From assembly GCF_003605435.1 (NCBI RefSeq), contig NZ_QXQB01000010.1, positions 20,861-84,860 on the forward strand: 64,000 nucleotides of DNA, in the 5' to 3' direction. Under the pieces are notes generated by a model that worked only from the letters and a program-made list of their open reading frames with translations, did not search any database and had not been told where the DNA came from. The translations under genes were made by a program, and so were the position numbers. This document shows, piece by piece, positions 17,781 through 27,641 of this stretch (the stretch's first letter is position 1; every line of letters starts with the position of its first letter). This DNA comes from Paenibacillus pinisoli. Its GTDB lineage: Bacteria > Bacillota > Bacilli > Paenibacillales > Paenibacillaceae.

Positions 17781-17870
17781 CGCTCCTCTGCTCCTCCTTG
17801 CAAAAATGCGCTTTATATCCTTACACCAATTACGCAGACTTTAAACATGCTGTCTTCACACGTTTGCCAT

Positions 17871-18077
17871 TCAAAGATGATCTAGATCGGCAAAGCCTGC
17901 GGCTAACGCTTCTTGCCAAAGCTCCTCCGTTCCTGCCGGATTGGCCAATGTGGCAGCAGGTTCGCCTAACATCTCGCTGACCGCACGCTCATCATCCTTT
18001 CTCTCCAGCCATATGGAGATGACCGCCAGCACAATCAGCATGATCAGAACAAGCAGTTTCAATGAGATGGTCTTCAT
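17871..18077 (-). CDS. Hypothetical small membrane protein
   Basis: Not recognised. It has 68 residues: an N-terminal membrane segment (LKLLVLIMLIVLAVISIWL, about 7-25), then a short acidic outside tail. The layout (membrane anchor followed by ERK/ERKDD) resembles the start of the adjacent 365-residue protein, so the two could act together. It begins 240 bp after rpoC, beyond the rpoC terminator. Confidence 0.5.
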   Translation of the reverse strand: MKTISLKLLVLIMLIVLAVISIWLERKDDERAVSEMLGEPAATLANPAGTEELWQEALAAGFADLDHL

Positions 18078-18230
18078 TGGATTCAGCTCCCTTAGTCTTA
18101 ATCAAGAAGCTGTCAGCATGCTCTATACAATAGAACGCTATGTTCAGCTTCAAAGTTGCCCCTTCAATACACCCGTTTGAAAAATATGGATCATCATTAG
18201 CATATTCCTCTGCCCTCCTTCATGTTTCCT

Positions 18231-18288
18231 GATAAAAAGAAAAGCGACACATGAACACCCGCATGATGTGCGAGATCCATGTGTCGCT
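18231..18288 (-). terminator. Rho-independent terminator after rpoC
   Basis: An 11-bp perfect stem, AGCGACACATG (18243-18253) with CATGTGTCGCT (18278-18288), has a 24-nt loop that can itself pair (CGCA with TGCG). The minus strand continues into a T-rich run (18235-18242). It separates rpoBC from the unknown genes downstream. Confidence 0.8.
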
Positions 18289-18319
18289 CTATAGAATCGC
18301 CTGGCTAGGCGATATTCGC

Positions 18320-21300
18320 TTACTCTACTGCCAATGCTTCAGCAGCTTCATCCAGCTCGGCGCCTTCGACTGCTTCCTCTTCGAGGCCTGCGAAGCGAAT
18401 GTTGCGGTAGCGCTGCATGCCCGTACCAGCCGGGATCAGCTTGCCGATGATAACATTCTCCTTCAGACCGAGGAGTTGGTCGACCTTGCCTTTGATCGCT
18501 GCGTCCGTCAGGACACGAGTTGTCTCCTGGAAGGATGCTGCGGACAAGAAGGAATCCGTCTCGAGGGACGCTTTCGTAATACCGAGCAATACCGGCTTCG
18601 CAACCGCTGGCTCTTTGCCTGCGAAGATCGCTTCGCGGTTAGCGGATTCGTATTCATGAATGTCTACGAATGCGCCTGGCAGCAGAGTCGTATCGCCGGC
18701 ATCGACGATGCGGATTTTGCGCAGCATTTGCTTGATCATAACCTCGACGTGCTTATCGTTGATCTCAACGCCTTGGTTACGGTATACGCGCTGTACCTCT
18801 TGCAGGATGTAGTTCTGTACGCCGCGGATGCCTTTGATGCGAAGCATATCCTTCGGATCGATCGAGCCGTCTGTCAGCTCGTCGCCTGCTTCGATGTGCT
18901 GGCCTTCCGCTACGCGGATACGCGAGCCGTAAGTGACCGCATAGACCTTGGACTCGGCTTCGCCTTGTACCTCGATCTCGCGACGGTCTTTCGCTTCGCG
19001 GATTTCTTTGATGACGCCGTCAAGCTCGGAGATGATCGCTTGGCCTTTCGGATTACGAGCCTCGAAGAGCTCCTGAATACGCGGAAGACCTTGCGTGATA
19101 TCGTCGCCGGCAACGCCGCCTGTATGGAACGTACGCATTGTCAGCTGTGTACCCGGCTCGCCGATCGATTGCGCCGCGATAATGCCTACCGCTTCGCCGA
19201 TCTCTACGTGCTTGCCAGTCGCCAAGTTGCGGCCGTAACAGATCTTACATACGCCATGACGAGCACGGCAGCTCAATACGGAACGGATTTGCAGACGCTC
19301 TACGCCAGCTTCAATGATCGCATCCGCTTTGTTAGAATCGATCAGTTCGCTGCGGTTGACGATAACTTCACCCGTTTGCGGATGACGAATCGTCTCGAAT
19401 GCATAGCGGCCTTCGATACGGTCATACAGATCCTCGATAACCTCTTTGCCGTCCTGGATCTTGCTGACGGAGAAGCCTTTGTCGGTGCCGCAATCGTCTT
19501 CACGGACGATTACGTCCTGCGCAACGTCTACAAGACGGCGAGTCAGGTAACCGGAGTCCGCTGTACGAAGCGCTGTATCGGCAAGACCTTTACGCGCACC
19601 GTGCGTCGAGATAAAGTACTCGAGGACCGTCAGGCCTTCACGGAAGTTCGATTTGATTGGCAACTCGATGATACGGCCGGATGGATTCGCCATCAGACCG
19701 CGCATGCCGCCAAGCTGCGTAATCTGGGATTTGTTACCCCGCGCTTTGGAGTCAACCATGAGCATGATGTTGTTGTAGCGATCCATCGATTTCATGAGGA
19801 CCTCTGTAATCTCGTCCTTACATTTGCTCCAAATTCCGATGATACGGTCATAACGCTCTTCGTTCGTAATCAGACCGCGGCGGTACTGATTCATAACGGT
19901 AGCAACCTTCTCGTCGGAAGCTTTCATGATTTCCGCTTTTTCCTTCGGAATAATAACGTCGGCTACGCCGATCGTAATACCCGCTTTGGTGGAATACGTG
20001 AAACCAAGCTGCTTGATACGGTCGAGAATAACCGCAGTCAGCGTTGTATGGTATTGGCGGAAGCACTCCGCGATAATTTGGCCAAGATAATCTTTGCCTA
20101 CCGCGCCTGGCGTAGCCAGGTCGTCGATGAACTTCTGCAGGTCGGCGCCTTTTTCGTACACGAAGTACTTATCAGGAGTGCCTTGCAGCAAGTTGACCTT
20201 CGTCGCTTCATTGATGTAAGGGAAATCTTCTGGGAAGATTTCGTTGAAGATGACTTTGCCCACAGTCGTAACAAGCAAGGAAGCTTGCTGTTGCTCTGTG
20301 AAGTTCGTTTTCTTCAGGACCTTCACCGGAATGAAGATACGCGCGTGCAGGGATACGATACCACGTTGGTAAGCGGAGATCGCTTCGTTCACTGTTGCGA
20401 ATACGGAGCCTGTGCCTTTGGCTTCGATATTGTCCATCGTCAGATAGTAGCTGCCGAGAACCATATCCTGGGAAGGCGTAACAACCGGCTTGCCGTCTTT
20501 CGGGTTCAGGATGTTGCCGGATGCCAGCATGAGAAGGCGAGCTTCCGCTTGCGCTTCCGCGGACAGCGGAACGTGAACGGCCATCTGGTCACCGTCGAAG
20601 TCGGCGTTGTAAGCCGTACATACGAGCGGGTGAAGCTTGATGGCGCGGCCTTCGACCAGAATCGGCTCGAATGCCTGGATACCCAGTCTGTGAAGCGTAG
20701 GGGCACGGTTAAGCAGAACCGGATGCTCCTTGATTACTTCTTCAAGAACGTCCCAAACTTCAGGGCTTACGCGCTCTACTTTGCGTTTTGCGCTCTTGAT
20801 ATTATGGGCAAGACCTTTGTTCACCAGCTCTTTCATGACGAAAGGCTTGAACAGCTCCAGCGCCATTTCCTTCGGAAGGCCGCATTGGAACATTTTCAGG
20901 TTAGGACCTACGACGATAACGGAACGACCGGAGTAGTCGACGCGTTTACCGAGCAAGTTCTGACGGAAACGGCCTTGCTTACCCTTCAGCATGTGGCTGA
21001 GGGATTTCAGCGGACGGTTGCCTGGTCCTGTAACCGGACGGCCGCGGCGGCCGTTGTCGATCAGGGCGTCTACCGCTTCCTGAAGCATACGTTTCTCGTT
21101 CTGTACGATAATATCCGGAGCGCCCAGATCAAGCAGGCGTTTCAGACGGTTGTTACGGTTGATTACACGGCGGTACAGATCGTTCAGGTCGGAAGTCGCG
21201 AAGCGGCCGCCGTCCAGCTGTACCATTGGACGAAGCTCCGGCGGGATAACCGGCAGCACGTCAAGAATCATCCACTCAGGCGCATTGCCGGAGTTGCGGA

Positions 21301-21946
21301 ACGCCTCAATCACTTCAAGGCGCTTGATCGCACGGTTGCGGCGTTGGCCTTGTGCCGTACGAAGCTCTTCCTTCAGCGTCTCAAGCTCGCGCTCGACGTC
21401 GATGTCTTGAAGAAGCTTCTTTACAGCTTCAGCGCCCATGCCTGCTTGGAAGCCGTAGCCGTATTTCTCACGGTAGCTGCGGTATTCCTTCTCGGACAGG
21501 AGCTGTTTTTTCTCCAGCGGCGTATCGCCTGGGTCAGTTACAACATAAGATGCGAAATAGATGATCTCCTCAAGGGAACGAGGGGACATATCCAGCGCAA
21601 GACCCATACGGCTCGGGATGCCTTTGAAGTACCAGATATGGGATACAGGAGCTGCAAGCTCGATGTGGCCCATACGTTCGCGGCGCACTTTCGCGCGAGT
21701 GACTTCAACACCGCAACGATCGCAGACTACGCCTTTGTAGCGTACGCGCTTGTACTTACCGCAATGACATTCCCAATCCTTGGTCGGTCCAAAAATCTTC
21801 TCGCAGAAGAGACCTTCCTTCTCGGGCTTAAGCGTTCTGTAGTTAATGGTTTCCGGCTTCTTGACTTCTCCGCGGGACCACGAGCGAATTTTATCCGGCG
21901 AAGCCAGACCAATTTTCATATACTCGAAGTTGTTCACGTCCAACAA
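18320..21946 (-). CDS. rpoC: DNA-directed RNA polymerase subunit beta'
   Basis: Largest polymerase subunit, with the catalytic Mg site NADFDGDQM near residue 450 and the zinc site (CHC...CDRC near 60-80). An ATG lies at 21967, but it precedes the AGGAGGG ribosome binding site. The TTG at 21944-21946, 7 nt after that site, gives the family N-terminus (M)LDVNNFEYM, so I place the start there (1208 aa). It follows rpoB after 97 bp and is followed by a terminator. Confidence 0.97.
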   Translation of the reverse strand: MLDVNNFEYMKIGLASPDKIRSWSRGEVKKPETINYRTLKPEKEGLFCEKIFGPTKDWECHCGKYKRVRYKGVVCDRCGVEVTRAKVRRERMGHIELAAPVSHIWYFKGIPSRMGLALDMSPRSLEEIIYFASYVVTDPGDTPLEKKQLLSEKEYRSYREKYGYGFQAGMGAEAVKKLLQDIDVERELETLKEELRTAQGQRRNRAIKRLEVIEAFRNSGNAPEWMILDVLPVIPPELRPMVQLDGGRFATSDLNDLYRRVINRNNRLKRLLDLGAPDIIVQNEKRMLQEAVDALIDNGRRGRPVTGPGNRPLKSLSHMLKGKQGRFRQNLLGKRVDYSGRSVIVVGPNLKMFQCGLPKEMALELFKPFVMKELVNKGLAHNIKSAKRKVERVSPEVWDVLEEVIKEHPVLLNRAPTLHRLGIQAFEPILVEGRAIKLHPLVCTAYNADFDGDQMAVHVPLSAEAQAEARLLMLASGNILNPKDGKPVVTPSQDMVLGSYYLTMDNIEAKGTGSVFATVNEAISAYQRGIVSLHARIFIPVKVLKKTNFTEQQQASLLVTTVGKVIFNEIFPEDFPYINEATKVNLLQGTPDKYFVYEKGADLQKFIDDLATPGAVGKDYLGQIIAECFRQYHTTLTAVILDRIKQLGFTYSTKAGITIGVADVIIPKEKAEIMKASDEKVATVMNQYRRGLITNEERYDRIIGIWSKCKDEITEVLMKSMDRYNNIMLMVDSKARGNKSQITQLGGMRGLMANPSGRIIELPIKSNFREGLTVLEYFISTHGARKGLADTALRTADSGYLTRRLVDVAQDVIVREDDCGTDKGFSVSKIQDGKEVIEDLYDRIEGRYAFETIRHPQTGEVIVNRSELIDSNKADAIIEAGVERLQIRSVLSCRARHGVCKICYGRNLATGKHVEIGEAVGIIAAQSIGEPGTQLTMRTFHTGGVAGDDITQGLPRIQELFEARNPKGQAIISELDGVIKEIREAKDRREIEVQGEAESKVYAVTYGSRIRVAEGQHIEAGDELTDGSIDPKDMLRIKGIRGVQNYILQEVQRVYRNQGVEINDKHVEVMIKQMLRKIRIVDAGDTTLLPGAFVDIHEYESANREAIFAGKEPAVAKPVLLGITKASLETDSFLSAASFQETTRVLTDAAIKGKVDQLLGLKENVIIGKLIPAGTGMQRYRNIRFAGLEEEAVEGAELDEAAEALAVE

Positions 21947-22043
21947 GGAGCAACCCTCCTTCGTCATGTATGACTGTGTCTTATCAGAAGCTGAACTTCA
22001 ATCGCGAACCGCAGCGGTTCCCGATTGAAGCTCAGTCATCGTG

Positions 22044-25000
22044 TTATTCAACGCCTGCTTCTGCGCCTTCTAGGTTGAGGTTGAGCTTATCGCCAGTTGC
22101 CTCATCGTCATCGTCGATTTCTTTCATCTCGATCTCTTCTTCATTCTCGGTCAGGATCTTCACGTCCATGCCCAAGCTTTGAAGCTCTTTGATCAATACT
22201 TTGAACGACTCAGGAACGCCTGGCTCCGGTACGTTCTCGCCCTTCACGATCGATTCGTACGTCTTCACGCGGCCGACCACGTCGTCGGATTTGACTGTAA
22301 GAATCTCTTGGAGCGTGTAGGCTGCGCCATAGGCCTCAAGCGCCCAAACCTCCATCTCACCGAAGCGCTGTCCGCCGAACTGGGCTTTACCGCCGAGTGG
22401 CTGCTGCGTAACGAGCGAGTATGGACCCGTCGAGCGGGCATGGATTTTGTCGTCGACCATGTGCGCCAGCTTGATCATGTACATGACGCCGACCGTTACT
22501 TCGCGTTCGAAGGACTCGCCTGTGCGTCCGTCATACAGGACCGTTTTACCATTGCGCTGCATGCCGGCTTCTTCCATCGTATCGAATACGTCGTTCTCGC
22601 GAGCGCCGTCGAATACTGGAGTTGCAGCATGGAGACCCAGGTGCTTGCACGCCATGCCAAGGTGAACTTCGAGTGCCTGGCCGATGTTCATCCGGGAAGG
22701 TACGCCCAGCGGGTTCAGAACGACTTCAACAGGCGTTCCGTCCGGCAGGAACGGCATATCTTCTTCCGGCATAATGCGGGCGATGACACCCTTGTTGCCG
22801 TGACGTCCGGCCATTTTATCGCCTTCGGAGATTTTACGTTTCTGAGCGATATAAGCACGAACCAATTGATTCACGCCTGGAGGCAGCTCGTCGCCGTTCT
22901 CGCGCGTGAATACCTTCACGTCTACGACGATGCCGTCCGTACCATGCGGTACGCGCAGCGACGTATCGCGAACCTCGCGAGCCTTCTCGCCGAAGATCGC
23001 ATGAAGCAATCTCTCTTCAGCCGTAAGCTCTGTAACGCCCTTAGGCGTTACTTTGCCGACGAGGATATCGCCTGCGCTGATCTCGGCGCCGACGCGGATA
23101 ATGCCGCGCTCGTCGAGATTGCGGAGCGCTTCTTCGCCCACGTTCGGGATATCGCGAGTAATTTCCTCAGGTCCCAGCTTTGTATCGCGGGCTTCGGACT
23201 CATATTCTTCAATGTGAATGGAAGTATAGACGTCTTCCTTCACGAGCTTCTCGCTAAGCAAGATGGCATCCTCGTAGTTGTAACCTTCCCAAGTCATGAA
23301 GGCTACGACGACGTTGCGTCCGAGTGCCAATTCGCCCATCTCTGTGGATGGACCGTCTGCCATGATGTCGCCTTTCTTGATGACATCGCCCTTGCGGACA
23401 AGCGGACGTTGGTTAATGCATGTTCCTTGGTTGGAACGCATGAATTTGTGCAGCTTGTGCTTGATCAGGTCGCCGGTTACTTGCTTGCCGTCGATCGTCT
23501 CAACGCGGCGCAGCCAGATCTCGTTCGCTGACGCGCGTTCAATAACGCCGTCATACTTGGAGACGATACATACGCCGGAATCCTTAGCTGCCTTATGTTC
23601 CATTCCTGTGCCGACGAACGGCGCTTTCGGAATAAGAAGCGGAACAGCCTGCCGCTGCATGTTCGATCCCATCAGGGCGCGGTTGGAGTCATCATTCTCA
23701 AGGAACGGAATGAGCGCTGTCGCAACCGATACGACCTGCTTAGGCGATACGTCCATGTAGTCAACACGGTCGCTTGGCATGGTTAGGATGTTGTCTGCCT
23801 GTTTATTATAACGGACAATGGTCTGAGCTTCGGCGAACTTGTTCTCCTCCGTCAGCTCCGCATTCGCTTGCGCGATTACGTAGTTGTCCTCTTCATCAGC
23901 CGTCAGATAAGCAATCTGCTCGGTTACAACACCTGTCTTCGGATCGACCCAACGGTATGGCGCCTCAATGAAGCCATATTCGTTAATGCGGGCGAACGTG
24001 GACAAGGAGTTGATCAGACCGATGTTCGGTCCCTCTGGCGTCTCAATTGGACACATACGGCCATAGTGAGAGTGATGGACGTCACGAACTTCGAAGCCCG
24101 CGCGCTCACGCGTCAGACCGCCAGGTCCGAGTGCGGATAGACGGCGCTTGTGCGTAAGCTCTGCAAGCGGGTTCGTCTGATCCATGAACTGGGACAGCTG
24201 GGAAGAACCGAAGAACTCTTTGATCGACGCGATAACCGGACGAATGTTGATCAGCGCCTGTGGCGTGATCGCATTCGCGTCCTGAATGGACATCCGCTCG
24301 CGTACAACGCGCTCCATACGGGATAGACCGATACGGAACTGGTTCTGCAGCAATTCGCCGACAGAGCGCAGACGACGGTTGCCCAAGTGGTCAATATCGT
24401 CCGTGCTGCCAACGCCGTGCAGCAAGTTGATGAAATAGTTGATGGACGAAATGATATCCGCAGGCGTAATATGCTTGACGGATTTGTCAATGATGCCGTT
24501 GGCAATGACCTTAATCACTTTGTTATCGTCCAGAGGCGAGAATACACTGATCGCTTGTAGTGGAATACTATCAGCATCCAGCACGCCATTAGCTACATGG
24601 TAAGTCTTGAAGCCTACATCCGTCTCAAGCTTCTCGAGAATTTCATCCAGAAGACGACGGTCAATCATCTGGCCGGATTCCGCAATGATCTCGCCCGTGG
24701 ACGGATCAACCAGATTCTCGGCAAGACGCTGATTGAACAGACGGTTCTTGATATGCAGCTTCTTGTTTATTTTGTAACGGCCGACATTGGCCAGGTCATA
24801 TCGTTTCGGGTCAAAGAAACGCGCGACCAAGAGGCTCTTCGCATTGTCCAAGGTAGGAGGCTCGCCCGGACGAAGGCGCTCGTAGATCTCGATCAGCGCT
24901 TTCTCCGTGGAATCTGTGCTATCCTTGTCCAGCGTGTTGCGAATATACTCGTCATGGCCGAGCAAATCCAAAATTTCTGCGTCTGTGCCGAAGCCTAGTG

Positions 25001-25589
25001 CACGCAAAAGCACCGTTACCGGAATCTTCCGGGTCCGGTCGATACGAACGTAAATAATGTCTTTGGCGTCTGTCTCCAGCTCCAGCCAAGCGCCACGGTT
25101 CGGAATAACCGTTGCCGTGTACGTTTTCTTCCCGTTCTTATCAACCTTTGTGCTGAAGTACACACTTGGGGAGCGAACCAATTGGCTGACGATAACGCGC
25201 TCGGCGCCGTTAATGATAAACGTGCCTGTCTCCGTCATCAGCGGGAAATCACCCATGAACACTTCTTGTTCCTTAACCTCGCCCGTTTCCTTATTGAACA
25301 GACGAACCTTCACGCGCAGCGGTGCCGCATACGTCACGTCGCGCTCTTTTGATTCATCCACCGAATATTTCGGCTCGCCCAAGCTATAATCGATAAACTC
25401 AAGCGATAGATTACCCGTAAAGTCCGAAATCGGCGAGATATCTTGGAACAGCTCGATTAGATCGGTCTCCAAGAACTTCTCGTACGATTTTTGTTGGATT
25501 TCAATCAGGTTCGGGACTTCCAGCACCTCGTTGATCCGAGCGTAGCTTCTCCGCGTCCGCCGACCATACTGAACAAGTTGTCCTGCCAA
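22044..25589 (-). CDS. rpoB: DNA-directed RNA polymerase subunit beta
   Basis: Second catalytic polymerase subunit and target of rifampicin. The frame opens at an ATG at 25607, but GTGAGG then TTG (25587-25589) gives the usual AGQLVQYG start, so 1181 aa is likelier. The rifampicin region (SSQLSQFMDQTN...LTHKRRLSALG) is wild type at the usual positions, predicting sensitivity. The C-terminus is rich in Glu/Asp. It has its own promoter at 25888-25917 and a leader near 290 nt. Confidence 0.96.
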   Translation of the reverse strand: MAGQLVQYGRRTRRSYARINEVLEVPNLIEIQQKSYEKFLETDLIELFQDISPISDFTGNLSLEFIDYSLGEPKYSVDESKERDVTYAAPLRVKVRLFNKETGEVKEQEVFMGDFPLMTETGTFIINGAERVIVSQLVRSPSVYFSTKVDKNGKKTYTATVIPNRGAWLELETDAKDIIYVRIDRTRKIPVTVLLRALGFGTDAEILDLLGHDEYIRNTLDKDSTDSTEKALIEIYERLRPGEPPTLDNAKSLLVARFFDPKRYDLANVGRYKINKKLHIKNRLFNQRLAENLVDPSTGEIIAESGQMIDRRLLDEILEKLETDVGFKTYHVANGVLDADSIPLQAISVFSPLDDNKVIKVIANGIIDKSVKHITPADIISSINYFINLLHGVGSTDDIDHLGNRRLRSVGELLQNQFRIGLSRMERVVRERMSIQDANAITPQALINIRPVIASIKEFFGSSQLSQFMDQTNPLAELTHKRRLSALGPGGLTRERAGFEVRDVHHSHYGRMCPIETPEGPNIGLINSLSTFARINEYGFIEAPYRWVDPKTGVVTEQIAYLTADEEDNYVIAQANAELTEENKFAEAQTIVRYNKQADNILTMPSDRVDYMDVSPKQVVSVATALIPFLENDDSNRALMGSNMQRQAVPLLIPKAPFVGTGMEHKAAKDSGVCIVSKYDGVIERASANEIWLRRVETIDGKQVTGDLIKHKLHKFMRSNQGTCINQRPLVRKGDVIKKGDIMADGPSTEMGELALGRNVVVAFMTWEGYNYEDAILLSEKLVKEDVYTSIHIEEYESEARDTKLGPEEITRDIPNVGEEALRNLDERGIIRVGAEISAGDILVGKVTPKGVTELTAEERLLHAIFGEKAREVRDTSLRVPHGTDGIVVDVKVFTRENGDELPPGVNQLVRAYIAQKRKISEGDKMAGRHGNKGVIARIMPEEDMPFLPDGTPVEVVLNPLGVPSRMNIGQALEVHLGMACKHLGLHAATPVFDGARENDVFDTMEEAGMQRNGKTVLYDGRTGESFEREVTVGVMYMIKLAHMVDDKIHARSTGPYSLVTQQPLGGKAQFGGQRFGEMEVWALEAYGAAYTLQEILTVKSDDVVGRVKTYESIVKGENVPEPGVPESFKVLIKELQSLGMDVKILTENEEEIEMKEIDDDDEATGDKLNLNLEGAEAGVE

Positions 25590-25887
25590 CTTAACCTCAC
25601 CCCTCATGTCTGTCTCACAGCATCGATACTTTGCTGCGTTACCCTAGGCGGCATCACCCGCCTATATAGATAAATAAAGAAAAGCCCTTATCGAATATAG
25701 TTCGAAAAAAGAGCATGTTCCGGCAGCTACCATTCGCAGCGCGGGCGCGACGGTGTCATATCAAGTAATTTTGCCCAAAATGTAAACATTATACGTCAAA
25801 TGCCATAAAAGTATGCATTCCGCGCTAAAAATTTGCACTTGACATTTTAGTTGACTAAAGAGATTTCAAGCAATTTTATGCTGACAT

Positions 25888-25917
25888 TTTATAATACTAC
25901 CATATTCAAAATGTCAA
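25888..25917 (-). promoter_or_regulatory. Sigma-A promoter of rpoBC
   Basis: On the minus strand, TTGACA (25912-25917), then TATAAA (25888-25893, 18 bp) or TTATAA (25889-25894, 17 bp). It lies right after the methyltransferase stop codon. A second perfect TATAAT (25788-25793) has no good -35. The spacer 25590-25934 also holds GGCGG/CCGCC and TCGAA/TTCGA short stems of unknown role. Confidence 0.72.
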
Positions 25918-25934
25918 GTCAAATCTTTTTTGGG

Positions 25935-26531
25935 CTATTTTTGCGCTCGCAGTATCCAATAGCCCTTGTCCCGCGTAACTTCTTCCACTTCTCCGAATAT
26001 CGCCTCAAGCTTATCCATAGCAGATGGAGCGCCTTGCTTCTTCTGAATAACCACCCACATGCTACCGCCTTCTTGCAGCAGCTCATAGCCTTCTTCAAAG
26101 ATTCGGTGAACGACCGCTTTGCCCGCCCGAATGGGAGGATTGGTCAGAATCACTTGGAATCGTTCGGTCTTGACCGCTTCGAACAGGTCGCTCTGGAGGA
26201 TCGTTGCATTCGTGATTCCGTTCAGCTTCGCATTTTCCTTGGCCAGCTCAACGGCTCGTTCATTAATATCGATCATCGTTACATGTCCGGAGCCGACCAG
26301 CCTCGCAGCGGTCAATCCGATAGGACCATAGCCGCAGCCTACATCAAGCACGCGGTCCCCTTCTTGCAATTCCATCGTCTCAACTAGCACTCTGCTCCCG
26401 TAATCGACACCTGTCTTGGAGAATACGCCGGCATCCGTGACGAATTTCATCGGATTTCCTCTAAGCGAATCGGCATGGGTCTGCCTGTTATGATTCACCT
26501 CTGGTGTCTTGGAGTAATAATGGCCAGACAT
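25935..26531 (-). CDS. RsmC-like class I methyltransferase (YbxB type)
   Basis: SAM-dependent methyltransferase of the family that makes m2G in 16S rRNA (RsmC) or related modifications. It has 198 residues: motif I DVGCGYG at 63-69, an acidic residue after VTMIDIN near 88, and the catalytic NPPIRAG at 131-137. The frame extends 46 codons upstream, but AGGAGG 7 nt ahead of the ATG at 26529-26531 fixes the start. It lies between rplL and rpoB, as ybxB does in B. subtilis. The exact target is not known. Confidence 0.88.
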   Translation of the reverse strand: MSGHYYSKTPEVNHNRQTHADSLRGNPMKFVTDAGVFSKTGVDYGSRVLVETMELQEGDRVLDVGCGYGPIGLTAARLVGSGHVTMIDINERAVELAKENAKLNGITNATILQSDLFEAVKTERFQVILTNPPIRAGKAVVHRIFEEGYELLQEGGSMWVVIQKKQGAPSAMDKLEAIFGEVEEVTRDKGYWILRAQK

Positions 26532-26599
26532 CCTTCCGCCTCCTTTTACACATAATTCCCTATAAGTTCGAGTTGAACAACCTCTATAACATACAACGA

Positions 26600-26629
26600 A
26601 CCCCTTAAAACCATGCGGTTCTAAGGGGT
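26600..26629 (-). terminator. Stem-loop between rplL and the methyltransferase gene
   Basis: ACCCCTTA (26600-26607) pairs with TAAGGGGT (26622-26629), with further ACC/GGT pairing inside. The run after it on the minus strand is TTCGTTGT, so it is a weak or partial terminator that may set the ratio of L12 to downstream transcripts. Confidence 0.5.
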
Positions 26630-26683
26630 CCCTCAGCAAGATTCGCCAATCAGCCAACCATGCTGACATGTTGTGAAGTCAAA

Positions 26684-27046
26684 TTACTTAACTTCAACGG
26701 AAGCGCCAGCTTCTTCAAGCTTAGCTTTCACGCTGTTAGCTTCTTCTTCGCCAACTTTTTCTTTGATTGGCTTAGGAGCGCCGTCAACCAGATCTTTAGC
26801 TTCTTTCAGGCCAAGACCAGTGATTTCGCGAACAACTTTGATAACGTTGATTTTGGAAGCGCCAGCGCTTGTCAAGATAACGTCGAACTCAGTTTGAGCA
26901 GCAGCTTCAGCAGCGCCGCCGCCAGCTACTACTGCAACTGGAGCTGCAGCTGTTACGCCGAATTCTTCTTCGATTGCTTTAACAAGATCGTTCAGTTCAA
27001 GAACAGTCATACCTTTGATTGCTTCCAAGATTTGCTCTTTAGACAT
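26684..27046 (-). CDS. rplL: 50S ribosomal protein L7/L12
   Basis: Multi-copy stalk protein that recruits translational GTPases. It has 120 residues: an N-terminal dimerisation region (MSKEQILEAIKGMTVLELNDLVK), an Ala/Gly hinge near 33-55, and a C-terminal domain with GLGLKEAKDLVDGAP. It is preceded by rplJ, which encodes the stalk base, with a 91-bp gap. Confidence 0.98.
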   Translation of the reverse strand: MSKEQILEAIKGMTVLELNDLVKAIEEEFGVTAAAPVAVVAGGGAAEAAAQTEFDVILTSAGASKINVIKVVREITGLGLKEAKDLVDGAPKPIKEKVGEEEANSVKAKLEEAGASVEVK

Positions 27047-27137
27047 GGTATATACCTCCGAAAATGGTTTAGTTTTGGGTATTGCAAGTTACGAAGCCGA
27101 ATCAAGTCCGTCTTCGGTTACATCACGAAAGTGATTA

Positions 27138-27641
27138 TTAAGCGCCTGCTTCTTGTTTCTCTCCAACCGCTTTAACCGCAAGGGCGAAGTTGCGAACTGG
27201 AGCTTGAAGCACGCTGAGGAGCATGGAGAGCAAACCTTCGCGAGAAGGAAGCTCTGCAAGAGCCTTGATTTGTTCATTATCAACGACTTTGCCTTCAACA
27301 ACGCCGCCTTTCAATTTCAAAGCGTCGTTCTTCTTAGCGAAGTCGTTCAGGATTTTAGCTGGAGCAACAGCGTCGTCGCCGCTGAAAGCAATAGCTGTAG
27401 GACCTGTCAGAATATCGTTAAGCGCCGTCAATTCTGTACCTTCAGTAGCGCGGCGAACGAGCGAGTTTTTCAGAACTTGGAAATCAACGCCCGCCTCGCG
27501 GAGCTGCTTACGAAGTTCAGTAACTTGCGCAACGTTCAATCCGCGATAGTCGGCAATAACCGTGCTGGAGCTCGAAGTCAACTTCGACTGGATCACATTA
27601 ACCGCTTCTTGTTTCTCTTGGATGATCTTTGCGTTAGCCAA
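27138..27641 (-). CDS. rplJ: 50S ribosomal protein L10
   Basis: Stalk base that holds the L12 dimers; free L10-L12 complex also represses this operon in other bacteria. The frame is open far upstream (to 27830), but that part is the untranslated leader. The TTG at 27639-27641 follows GGGAGGTG by about 6 nt and gives the expected ANAKIIQEK start, so the protein has 167 residues. The C-terminal helix that binds L12 is present. Confidence 0.95.
   Translation of the reverse strand: MANAKIIQEKQEAVNVIQSKLTSSSSTVIADYRGLNVAQVTELRKQLREAGVDFQVLKNSLVRRATEGTELTALNDILTGPTAIAFSGDDAVAPAKILNDFAKKNDALKLKGGVVEGKVVDNEQIKALAELPSREGLLSMLLSVLQAPVRNFALAVKAVGEKQEAGA

Noticed and set aside
18251..21973. A 1240-codon open frame on the plus strand opposite rpoC
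   Set aside because: rpoC is certain on the minus strand; the antisense frame has no family features and no ribosome binding site. It arises from codon bias of the real gene. The long antisense frames opposite fusA (12576-14354), tuf (11235-12443) and rpoB (22179-23531) are rejected for the same reason.
25682..25700. TCGAA/TTCGA hairpin as a terminator ahead of rpoB
   Set aside because: The stem is short and the T run on the minus strand comes before the stem, not after it.
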